DNA of 64,000 nucleotides from Phreatobacter sp. (GTDB taxonomy: Bacteria > Pseudomonadota > Alphaproteobacteria > Rhizobiales > Phreatobacteraceae), in the NCBI RefSeq assembly GCF_022843985.1, contig NZ_JALHMP010000007.1, positions 62,001-126,000 on the forward strand. The letters are read 5' to 3'. The translations under genes were made by a program, and so were the position numbers. The notes under the pieces were generated by a model, which was not told the DNA's origin, did no database searches, and worked only from the letters and a program-made list of their open reading frames with translations. Positions 51,533 through 60,260 of this stretch are shown here, piece by piece. Every line of letters begins with the position of its first letter. Position 1 is the first letter of the stretch.

Positions 51533-52753
51533 ATGCAACGGATGCGTCTTTTCACGTCTGATAACAAGGCCTCTGTGGCTATTTTGTTTGCTATTTCTCT
51601 GATGCCCGTCCTTCTCGCTGTCGGATCGGCGGTCGACTTCACAGTGGCGCAGAATACCAAGACGAAACTCCAGGCGATTGTTGATGCCGCTGCCCTCGGC
51701 GGCTTGCGGAGCCGGGGGTCCGAAGCCCTGGCGGCCGAAAACATCTTCGATTCCCAGAGCACGATCGGGAATGTCGAGCGCTCCTTCATCTTGAGGGGCG
51801 ACACGCTGGAGGCTGTGGCTCGGACGCAGGTCCCCACCACCTTCATGAAACTCGTCGGCATTTCCACAGTGCAGGTCGAAGTGACCGCAAGATCCTTGCG
51901 TACGACGTCGAATGCCGCTTCTGCCGGCCAGCCTTGCATCATCGCGCTTGCACCGACAGCCAGGCAGGCTCTGCTGGTCAACTCCAATGCCAGGATCGAC
52001 GCCCCCGACTGCGAGGTGCATGTCCGCTCCACGGCGTCGCCGGCCGCCATCTTCAATGCCGGTACGACCCTGAAACTCAAGAGGTTCTGCCTTCAGGGAA
52101 CGAACATCATCAAGAACACGTCGAACCCGATGCCCATCGAGCTCGGCTGCCCTGCGGCCACCGACCCCTATGTGGATGCCCTGCCGAATCCGGTGGTGGG
52201 CGCCTGCAGCAACACCAGAAGCGTCTTTGATCCGCCCCCGCGCGGCGCCCCCCATGTGATGCCGGCGGGCTCCGTCTGGTGCAACCTGACGTTCAACGGG
52301 TCGCCGAGGGTCGTGTTCCAGCCCGGTCTGCACATCATCAAGGGCAGGATGATCATCAACGCGGGTGCCGTGGTGGAGGGCGCCGGCGTCACCTTCTTCT
52401 TTCCCGACACCGGTTCCGAAATCCGCTTCAATGGTCGATTGACCTCGCGCCTGACCGCACCGACGACCGGTCCCTACGCGAATATCCTGATGTTCGAGCC
52501 CAGCCCCGGACCGACAACGGGGACGTCGACAGTACAATATGTCTTCAACTCGTCGGTCAGCGAAGAGATATCCGGACTGATCTACCTGCCGCGCCGGAAT
52601 CTCACCTGGAACTCCACGTCGACCGTCATCGGATCGAAGGTCCAGATCGTCGGCAACACGATCATCTTCAACGCGCTGGACTGGCGGCTGTCCACACCGA
52701 CGCTGCCCGGTCGCGGCAGCCCGGCCGTGGATATGGTCAGACTGGTGCAATGA
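51533..52753 (+). CDS. TadE/TadG-like (Flp pilus assembly TadG-type) surface protein, orphan
   Basis: DNKASVAILFAISLMPVLLAVGSAVDFTVAQNTKTKLQAIVDAAALGG; then a repetitive beta-rich C-terminal region. Confidence 0.82.
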   Translation: MQRMRLFTSDNKASVAILFAISLMPVLLAVGSAVDFTVAQNTKTKLQAIVDAAALGGLRSRGSEALAAENIFDSQSTIGNVERSFILRGDTLEAVARTQVPTTFMKLVGISTVQVEVTARSLRTTSNAASAGQPCIIALAPTARQALLVNSNARIDAPDCEVHVRSTASPAAIFNAGTTLKLKRFCLQGTNIIKNTSNPMPIELGCPAATDPYVDALPNPVVGACSNTRSVFDPPPRGAPHVMPAGSVWCNLTFNGSPRVVFQPGLHIIKGRMIINAGAVVEGAGVTFFFPDTGSEIRFNGRLTSRLTAPTTGPYANILMFEPSPGPTTGTSTVQYVFNSSVSEEISGLIYLPRRNLTWNSTSTVIGSKVQIVGNTIIFNALDWRLSTPTLPGRGSPAVDMVRLVQ

Positions 52754-52838
52754 TCCCAGACCCGCCCCGCGCTCCCCGACGCGACGCTGGTCCGCCCCAC
52801 AGAACTGACAAGACCATTGATTTTATCGAGGATGTTCA

Positions 52839-54548
52839 ATGCCGTCGCTCATGCCCAAGCTCAAGATCCGAGGCAAGGCCGTCGTCCTGGCCGTGATGCT
52901 CATCGCCATGACCTCGCTGGCTCTGACCTCTCTCGCCTGGGTGCAGATGCAGCAGCAGAATGACAAAACGGCGATGAGCCAGGCCCGGACAAGCCTGCGC
53001 ACCCTTGCCGTCCTGTTGTCCCGCTCGGCGGAGGGCATCGACTTCACGATTGAGGCCGATCGTCTCGCCACCGTCAGGGCGGCTGCGATGCCGACCTTCG
53101 CGGAACACGCGCTGGTCGATCTCAATGTACAGGCCGGCGGTGGCGTCGCGACAATCTTCGTGACCGACGACAGGGGCGCGTTCATCCGGCGGTCGACCAA
53201 TCTCAAAAAGGAGAACGGCGAGCGCGCCATCGGAACGTCGCTGGCGGCTGACCATCCTGCCCAGGCGTCCCTGCGGCAAGCAAAGCCCTATTACGGGCCG
53301 GCAAACCTGTTCGGCAGGCCTTATCTCACGGCCTATCAGCCCGTGCTCAATACAGAGGGCTCGGTGATCGGCGTTCTCTTCATTGGCATTCCGACCGAAG
53401 AGCTGGCGGCCGCCGCTCGACAGACGCTCTTCGCCCTGATCGTCGCGCTCCTCGGCATCGCCACCGTCTTCGGCCTTGCTGCCGCGGTTATCGTCCAGCG
53501 AGCGACCAGGCCGCTGTCCGCCGCGACGGCTTCCCTGAACCGCGTCGCAGACGGCGACCTCGACACGCCCGTCGTCGTTTCCGACAGGGCGGACGAGATC
53601 GGCGATCTCAGCCGTGCTCTCGCGGTCTTCCGCGACAACGCCCTTCAGGCGAGGCGGATCGCGGCGGAACAGGCCGAAGACCGCACCGCCAAGGAGAACC
53701 GTGCCATCGTTCTCGCCTCGGCCGTCGAGGAGTTCGACCGGACGGTCGTCGACGTCGTCTCTGCGGTGACGTCGGCGTCCACCCAGCTCGAAGCGGCGGC
53801 CCAGACGTTGGCCACCACGGCAGAGGCGACCCAGGGGAGGTCGGGCACGGTCGCGGCCGCATCCGAGCAGGCCTCTGGCAACGTCCAGGCGGTGGCGGCC
53901 GCCACCGACGAGATGACGTCCTCAGTGGAAGAGATATCCCGGCAGGTCCAGCATTCGATGCAGAAGGCCAATGCCGCTGTCGCCGAAGCCAAGACCACCG
54001 ACCTCAAGGTTACGGAACTGCTGGACGCAGCGTCGAAGATCGGCGAGGTCGTGAAACTCATCACCGCGGTCGCCGAGCAAACCAACCTGTTGGCCCTCAA
54101 TGCCACGATCGAAGCGGCGCGGGCAGGTGAGGCCGGCAAGGGCTTTGCGGTGGTCGCCAGCGAGGTCAAGGCTCTCGCCGGTCAGACCGCCCGGGCCACC
54201 GAGGCCATCGGCACCCAGATCCAGGCGATGCAGGGCGCCACGCGCGAGGCGGCCGCCTCGATCCAGGCCATCGGCGCGACCATTGTCGATGTCGCGGACA
54301 TCGCGACCGCCATCGCCGCTGCCGTGGAAGAGCAGGGGGCCGCGACGCGCGAGATCGCGCGAAACGTCCAGGAGGCTGCCCGCGGCACGGTGGAAGTGTC
54401 TTCGTCGATCGTTGCCGTCAACGAGGGGGCGGTGGCGACCGGACAATCGGCGGGCCAGGTCCTCGATGCATCGGGTGAACTCTCTTCCCAGGCCGAGCGC
54501 CTCAAGCGGCAGGTGGACTCGTTCCTCGCCACCGTGCGGCACGCCTGA
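52839..54548 (+). CDS. Methyl-accepting chemotaxis protein (periplasmic sensor, HAMP, MCP signalling domain)
   Basis: Two TM segments; [82 protein letters not shown]. Confidence 0.94.
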   Translation: MPSLMPKLKIRGKAVVLAVMLIAMTSLALTSLAWVQMQQQNDKTAMSQARTSLRTLAVLLSRSAEGIDFTIEADRLATVRAAAMPTFAEHALVDLNVQAGGGVATIFVTDDRGAFIRRSTNLKKENGERAIGTSLAADHPAQASLRQAKPYYGPANLFGRPYLTAYQPVLNTEGSVIGVLFIGIPTEELAAAARQTLFALIVALLGIATVFGLAAAVIVQRATRPLSAATASLNRVADGDLDTPVVVSDRADEIGDLSRALAVFRDNALQARRIAAEQAEDRTAKENRAIVLASAVEEFDRTVVDVVSAVTSASTQLEAAAQTLATTAEATQGRSGTVAAASEQASGNVQAVAAATDEMTSSVEEISRQVQHSMQKANAAVAEAKTTDLKVTELLDAASKIGEVVKLITAVAEQTNLLALNATIEAARAGEAGKGFAVVASEVKALAGQTARATEAIGTQIQAMQGATREAAASIQAIGATIVDVADIATAIAAAVEEQGAATREIARNVQEAARGTVEVSSSIVAVNEGAVATGQSAGQVLDASGELSSQAERLKRQVDSFLATVRHA

Positions 54549-54558
54549 GTGCCGTGCC

Positions 54559-55545
54559 ATGCTCCCAGGTTGCGCCAGCGTGTCGGGAAGCCGGCCTCCC
54601 ATTCCTCAGGTCTTGACCCTTGAGGTTGGCGACAAGCTTGCGGGCCTCTGGCCCGTGAGCCCTCGTTCTTCACCGTTCCAGGTCTTCGCAGAGGCCGTGC
54701 GTCCCTTCGCGATCGAGACATCCATTCTGGACCGTAAAGTCACTCTGACGGGGCATCCCATCGGGGTTGGGCTGGTCGCGCAGATGTTCGAGCGCTGCGA
54801 CCGGCAACCGACGATGGATGGACTGCCATCGGTTGCGGCCGATGTGGTGGGGATCGCTCTTCGCAATGATCTCGCCTTCCGTCTCGTTGGACTGCCCCAT
54901 CCCCTGCGACCTCTCTCCCTGAGCCAGGTCCTGTTCATGCAGACCCTTCTGGATGGTGATCGCGATCTGGTCCTTGCGACCGGGCCGACCGGCAGCGGCA
55001 AGACCCATATTGCGGTCGCTGCGGGCATCAGCGCCGTGGCGTCCCATGCACGGAAGAAGCTTGTTCTGTCGCGGCCTCACGCCTTCGAGTCGGGCGATAG
55101 GATCCCTGCTGTCGCAAGGGCTGAGCTCGTCGGTGATTTTCAGCTCGTTCCACTGGAGGATGAGCTGAAGGAGCTCTTGGGGGCAGGCGAATTCCAACAC
55201 CGGCGCGACGCTGGACTGATAGAGATCGTCCCGATTGGCCAGATGCGCGGAAGAACCTTCAACGATGCCTTCATCGTTGTCGACGACGCACAGAATCTCA
55301 CGGTCCAGACGATGAGGATGGTCGTCGCACGGCTCGGCCGGCGATCCCGGATGGTCATTCTGGGTGATCCGCTGCACGCCGCGCTTCCCGATGGCGAGGC
55401 TTCGGGCTTCCAACACCTGATCGGTCTGGTGAGCGGCACCGACATTGCCGATGTCGTCAGCATCGCGGCTGGCCACATCGTCCGCAACGCGACAGTCGCC
55501 CGCCTCGAACAGCTCTATACCAAGGCGTTCCCCCGCACCCTCTAG
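54559..55545 (+). CDS. PhoH-like ATPase, divergent
   Basis: LATGPTGSGKTHIAVAAGI; GLIEIVPIGQMRGRTFNDAFIVVDDAQNLTVQTMRMVVARLGRRSRMVILGDPL. Confidence 0.85.
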   Translation: MLPGCASVSGSRPPIPQVLTLEVGDKLAGLWPVSPRSSPFQVFAEAVRPFAIETSILDRKVTLTGHPIGVGLVAQMFERCDRQPTMDGLPSVAADVVGIALRNDLAFRLVGLPHPLRPLSLSQVLFMQTLLDGDRDLVLATGPTGSGKTHIAVAAGISAVASHARKKLVLSRPHAFESGDRIPAVARAELVGDFQLVPLEDELKELLGAGEFQHRRDAGLIEIVPIGQMRGRTFNDAFIVVDDAQNLTVQTMRMVVARLGRRSRMVILGDPLHAALPDGEASGFQHLIGLVSGTDIADVVSIAAGHIVRNATVARLEQLYTKAFPRTL

Positions 55546-55649
55546 CCCCCGATCCCGCCGGCGACCCGGATGGGACGCGAGCTGTTTCGGGCACCCAATG
55601 TCATCGGCGGCAGCCCTGGTCGGACTGCCACAGGAAGCTCGGATTGACC

Positions 55650-56447
55650 ATGACACCGGATGAACAAGCGGTCCCTACCGAGGCGTCGGACATTGTCTTC
55701 GTCGACGGTTCCTGGTCGATCTTGATCGCCGAGGACAATCCGGGGTGCCGGGCCCGTCTCGAGGCGGCCCTGGCGGATTATTCCTATCCCACCGAGGTCC
55801 GGATCGTCGCCCGTGGCGAGGATCTCCTGCGGGAGCTGGCGACGAACGCTTACGATCTCGCCTTTGTCGACATCGCGCTCGGGACGTCGTCAGGTCTCGA
55901 CGCGGTGCGAGCGGCCCGCGAGCAGGGCATGGGAACCTTTGTCGTCGTGGTGTCCGGCAGCCGGACTGCGCTCGATCGCAGCGAGGCGCGCGCCCTCGGT
56001 GCCTATGATTTCATCGGCAAGCCCGTCTCGACGCTGGACGTCCATCGCGCGCTTGATGCCTTTCAGAAGGTGAGGGCACGTTCGACCGCTTTGCTCATCG
56101 ATGATAGCGGCACCGCCCGCCGGCTGATGAAGCGGATCTTCGACCGCTCGATCTTCCGGGTGGACGTGGTCGAGGCCGCCGATGGTGTCGAAGGCATAGA
56201 GCTTTTTGCCCGGGCTCCCACCGACTTCGTCTTCATCGACCTGCATATGGGCGGACTGGACGGTCTGGCGACGGCCCGGATCATCCGGGCTGTGAACCCG
56301 GACACGAAGATCGTGATCGTTTCGGCGGCTCTGTCGGGTCTTGCCGAGGACAGTCGGTTCGCGACTCTCAAGAAGCCCTTCTACGCGCGGCAGCTCGATG
56401 CTATGCTGCATGACCTCAAGGGTCTGCCCCATCCGGCCCTCATGTAG
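55650..56447 (+). CDS. Tandem receiver-domain response regulator without output domain
   Basis: REC1: ILIAEDN, LAFVDIALG, VVVSGS, FIGKP; REC2: ALLIDDSGTARR, FVFIDLHMGGLDG, VIVSA, TLKKPF. Confidence 0.9.
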   Translation: MTPDEQAVPTEASDIVFVDGSWSILIAEDNPGCRARLEAALADYSYPTEVRIVARGEDLLRELATNAYDLAFVDIALGTSSGLDAVRAAREQGMGTFVVVVSGSRTALDRSEARALGAYDFIGKPVSTLDVHRALDAFQKVRARSTALLIDDSGTARRLMKRIFDRSIFRVDVVEAADGVEGIELFARAPTDFVFIDLHMGGLDGLATARIIRAVNPDTKIVIVSAALSGLAEDSRFATLKKPFYARQLDAMLHDLKGLPHPALM

Positions 56448-56530
56448 ACGGCCCTGGTCCGGCTTGCCAGTCGAACCAGGGGCAGTGTTGCCGAGACCGG
56501 ACCTTCGCGCAGCAGGGCGCGATACCGAAC

Positions 56531-56896
56531 TCAGTTGAGAGGCTTTTGCCGCCGTGCCAGAGCGGCGGTGAAGCTGATGGTCCTGCATGGACTGTTGGCG
56601 TCCGAGAAGCATGGCCCCAGTTCGATCTGCTGGGTGGGCCCTACCGCGACCAGATCGCCGGAATCCCTGACCTCGCGGATCGTCCATGTCGCATATTGCA
56701 GATTGGCCAAAAGGAGATGTTCCATCGCGGCGGTGAAATTGGCTGCGAGCGCCACCAGCTCGTCGTCCGGCATGTCGTCATGCAGCGTCGACTTCCTCAG
56801 GTCATTCACACGTTCGATGAGAGTTGCAAAGGCGTGAAGGTTGGTCTTCGACTGATCAATGAGCGCGGCAGTCCGCATTTTTTGTTTGACCGACAT
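56531..56896 (-). CDS. Hypothetical protein, 121 aa
   Basis: Plausible RBS (gagggaa) upstream of ATG; helical N-terminus, no family recognised. Confidence 0.55.
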   Translation of the reverse strand: MSVKQKMRTAALIDQSKTNLHAFATLIERVNDLRKSTLHDDMPDDELVALAANFTAAMEHLLLANLQYATWTIREVRDSGDLVAVGPTQQIELGPCFSDANSPCRTISFTAALARRQKPLN

Positions 56897-56911
56897 CGGT
56901 TCATTTCCCTC

Positions 56912-57202
56912 TTAGGCAAGATCAATGGAGGCTGCGCGGACGCACGGGATCCGCCTGAACGCGGCGACATGAGATCGCCCAGCGCGCAGTTCGTTCCGGA
57001 AGCGCAAGGTGGCGTCGGATCCACGACCGGTGGAGGTCGGGAACTTCACCAGATTCTTTCCGACGCTCTTCTTCAGGTCAGAGGCGAGCGTTGGCATAAC
57101 CAGGGCCGTCGCCGTGAGGATCGTCCCGTCGGAGCGAGACCCGATGAACGCCTGCGATTGTTCCAGGGCGGCCATTCTGGACGCGGGACCAGCGGGGAGC
57201 AT
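56912..57202 (-). CDS. Truncated PAS-domain protein (MCP/PAS-like)
   Basis: MAALEQSQAFIGSRSDGTILTATAL...SDLKKSVGKNLVKF...FRNELRAGRSHVAAFRRIP resembles ALDRSQAVIEFxxDGTILTAN...FRRI PAS segments of MCPs; stops mid-domain. Confidence 0.55.
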   Translation of the reverse strand: MLPAGPASRMAALEQSQAFIGSRSDGTILTATALVMPTLASDLKKSVGKNLVKFPTSTGRGSDATLRFRNELRAGRSHVAAFRRIPCVRAASIDLA

Positions 57203-57580
57203 CGTGTTTATCCTTAGTGTGACGTAGAGTAAGTAGTGCTTTCATGATTGTGAGGGCCATGCATTGACGAGACATTAATTCACACGTCTTCGTCATATGA
57301 CGTTTTTATAGTGTGTGTTGTGAATCGTAGCGGTCATTGTTTGTTGTATAAGTCGTGTAGAGCTGCGGCTTTTACAGTGGCTTTACAAAGATCTGGGTGA
57401 TGCGGATCCCCGTCCCGCAATCGTTGCAGCCCGGCCTGGCCGCTGAACCGGAAGGTTGAAGCATCCGCTGCGCGGCGGAGCGACCGTCACGATCCTGCTT
57501 CTGGCGACAACGGGCCGTTCGTCTCCTGCGGTTGCCGGGCAGGGACCGGAAGGCAGGCCGCGCCGATGGGCCGAGGGCAC

Positions 57581-58456
57581 TTAGCGGATCGGGGCGAGCT
57601 TCGCCCGCAGTTCGGCATGGCTGTGGAGCAACGCGATGCCCTTGATGTCCGTGAAGTTTGCTCTGAAGCGTGTCGCGCAGGCCAGCCACAGTTGCGTCCC
57701 ATCGGCAAGCAACCGGGCGAGTTCAACGACCTTGCTGCCAAGGCCATCGATGTCGTCGACGTGAACCACGCTGATCAGGAGGGCCTTCAACGCGTTCCGG
57801 CGGACGGCCTCGGCGAGGTCGCCGAGGGGAACGGACGTGCCGAAATAGACAGTCTGCATGCCGGCACACGAGGCGAGGAAGGCACCCGCGAGCAGACCGT
57901 GCTCGTGCTGCTCCCCCTCGAGAGTGGCAAAGCCAATGGGGGCCGCATCGATGAACGTCGGCCGGGTCTGGGTGGCCGCGATGATCACGTTCCGGGCCGT
58001 GAAGGAGAAGATGTGCTCGTCGGCGACAGAAAACGTGCCGTCCTCCCAAAGCGTGCCGATTCGTTGCAGGCACAGGGAATAGAGGCCGGTCGCCTCGACC
58101 GGTGTCAGGAGTGTGAAAGCGGCGACCAGGTGCCGCTGGAAACTGGCACGATCCCGCTGCCGCATGGCCGTTTCCAGGGCGGAGACCAACTGCCCGAAAA
58201 TCAGCGACTCGGCCGGAGCCGCCACGCGCATTCGCGCGAGCTCGTGGGTGGGGAGACAAGCAAGGTCCCGGGGACGGTGACCAAGGTCGGTGAGTTCCTT
58301 GAACAGGACGACGCGCTCGGCATCGCTGTCGCTGTAGAGGCGATGGCCGCTGGCGGATCTTGCCGGGCGAACCAATTCATATCTCTGTTCCCAGGCACGG
58401 ATCGTCGAGACGGAAACGCTCGCCTGCCGGGCCATGGCAGAGATGTCATAAGCCAT
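57581..58456 (-). CDS. MerR-family regulator with cobalamin-binding domain, CarH/LitR-like
   Basis: ISAMARQASVSVSTIRAWEQRYELVRPARSASGHRLYSDSD; W137-x9-E147-H148; E182-Q-H184-E-H-G187. Confidence 0.88.
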   Translation of the reverse strand: MAYDISAMARQASVSVSTIRAWEQRYELVRPARSASGHRLYSDSDAERVVLFKELTDLGHRPRDLACLPTHELARMRVAAPAESLIFGQLVSALETAMRQRDRASFQRHLVAAFTLLTPVEATGLYSLCLQRIGTLWEDGTFSVADEHIFSFTARNVIIAATQTRPTFIDAAPIGFATLEGEQHEHGLLAGAFLASCAGMQTVYFGTSVPLGDLAEAVRRNALKALLISVVHVDDIDGLGSKVVELARLLADGTQLWLACATRFRANFTDIKGIALLHSHAELRAKLAPIR

Positions 58457-58482
58457 TGCGGTGTCTCCTGCCGGAGAGTCGG

Positions 58483-58725
58483 CTACCGCCTGCGGCCCAG
58501 GTTTTCGAAGGTTCGCGCGGCCTTGTAGGACAAGAGGTCGGTCGCCATGATCTCGATTCGTTTGATGATGTCTTGGCTTTTCAGCAGAAATTGAACGCGG
58601 TCCTCTTCTTCCTCGCAGTCCCTTTCCATCTGCTGTGCAAAATTAAGCAATTCACTTGCAGCATTGATGAGATGACGAGCTGGATAAGATTTCAATTGGC
58701 GCGCGTCGCGAAAGGGTACGATCAT
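58483..58725 (-). CDS. Small hypothetical protein, 80 aa, helical/acidic
   Basis: Intact ORF directly upstream of and co-directional with the CarH-like gene (27 bp gap); AT-richer upstream region. Confidence 0.5.
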   Translation of the reverse strand: MIVPFRDARQLKSYPARHLINAASELLNFAQQMERDCEEEEDRVQFLLKSQDIIKRIEIMATDLLSYKAARTFENLGRRR

Positions 58726-58885
58726 TGGATGCCCTCATATACATTGACGTTATTATCTGTTGACATCGTAAATTTATCGCGGATGCGGCGATGCGCTAAT
58801 ATTCGTAGAAATTCGCATTTATTCTGTTGAATGCGAAGGGTCCGCCACTTACCGTGGCTCCTGTCGGGATCTGGGATCGGAAAGA

Positions 58886-59836
58886 ATGATCGATATCCCT
58901 GTTGTCGCCTACAGCGCGCGCTGCGATTCGGTCAGCGCAGTGGAAGATTTCTTCGCTCACCAATGGGGGCAGGTCTATCGCCTGACCAGCCAGGAGAACC
59001 TGTCATTCTGGCACGCGGATTTCTATCACTTCGCCGACCTGACGCTCCTTAGTGCTCGATCCGATGGAGGATACGGGTTCACGGCCCAGGTACCGTCCCA
59101 GAACATGCAGATCATTATTCCCCGTTCGGACTGCCATTCCCTGACGCGTGCGGGGCACGACACTTACCATTGTCGCCTCGGCTTCGGAACGGTGGTCGAC
59201 ATGCGTCAGGTGACGCGGGGTCATACGAGCGGCGGCTGGTCGGATATCCAGCTCTCCATGCCGTATCCTAATGTCGAACGCGCAGTGGCGCGGAACCTAG
59301 GCTATCAGCCCAAGAAGCGCATCGCTTTCGAACCCGTTTTCTCACTGGCGGACCCGCGTCACAGCTTCTTCGCGTCATACCTGCTAAGCCTTTTCGAGAC
59401 GACCATGCGGTCGCCGGACTTCGGCGCCAGTCCGCTGGCTCTATCGAGCACGGCCGATGCCATCATGCAGTACGTCGTGAACTTCCTGCAGCACAACTAC
59501 TCCGACAGCATGCACTCCGCCGCCTCGTCCGCCGAAGCCTCGAAACTGATGCGGGCAACCGACTTCATCGCCGCCCATCTGCAGGACCCTATCGTTGTCG
59601 AAGATATCGCAAATGCGGTCGGGGTCAGCGTCCGTTCCCTCCAGTTGGCGTTCAGGGACAGGTTCGATTGCACCCCGATGCAGTATCTGCGGCGGTTGAG
59701 ACTGCGGAAAGTGCAGGACGAATTGGCGGCGATCGGTCCGCAGGCCAATGTGAAACGCATCGCCATGCGGTGGGGCTTCGCGCATTGGCGCCTGTTCAAG
59801 ATCTATTTTCGGAACGAATTCGGCCGTGATCCGTGA
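58886..59836 (+). CDS. AraC family transcriptional regulator
   Basis: C-terminal AraC HTH: ATDFIAAHLQDPIVVEDIANAVGVSVRSLQLAFRDRFDCTPMQYLRRLRLRKVQDEL. Confidence 0.93.
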   Translation: MIDIPVVAYSARCDSVSAVEDFFAHQWGQVYRLTSQENLSFWHADFYHFADLTLLSARSDGGYGFTAQVPSQNMQIIIPRSDCHSLTRAGHDTYHCRLGFGTVVDMRQVTRGHTSGGWSDIQLSMPYPNVERAVARNLGYQPKKRIAFEPVFSLADPRHSFFASYLLSLFETTMRSPDFGASPLALSSTADAIMQYVVNFLQHNYSDSMHSAASSAEASKLMRATDFIAAHLQDPIVVEDIANAVGVSVRSLQLAFRDRFDCTPMQYLRRLRLRKVQDELAAIGPQANVKRIAMRWGFAHWRLFKIYFRNEFGRDP

Positions 59837-60055
59837 CTGTGCCCCTTTGCCGGTCAGGCCGTTCTCTCCGGCGGCCCTTCCCCGTCTCTGGTGGACGTGG
59901 CCGGTCGCCGACCGACATCTGAAGGGTCCGCGACGGGCGGCAGCACCTGCTGAACGCCCACGACCCGCGGGATGGGGCAAACAGGATTCCCAAATCCGCC
60001 GATGTCTGCCTCCAGCGACTCCATCGGCCCCGATCTCGAACGGCGCGCCATCGAT

Positions 60056-60235
60056 CCGGGGATCCCGACAAGGCCCGACCGAAAGGTCCGGCTCACGATC
60101 GAGAGGACGGCCTACGCGATGCGCGACCCCAGCGAGCGCTTCTTCAGCAAGATCGACAACTCACGCCGCGTGGCGACCGGCTACGACAAGAGCGCGTCCA
60201 GCCTGCTCTGGCTTGTGCAACCCACAATGATCCAT
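60056..60235 (+). pseudogene. IS5-type transposase C-terminal remnant
   Basis: PGIPTRPDRKVRLTIERTAYAMRDPSERFFSKIDNSRRVATGYDKSASSLLWLVQPTMIH resembles IPxRxNRK...ERFFxKLKxFRRVATRYDKxxxxFLAxVxLAxI of IS5-family DDE transposases. Confidence 0.7.
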
Positions 60236-60260
60236 GCCGGATCGGGTTTGGCCGCACGAT

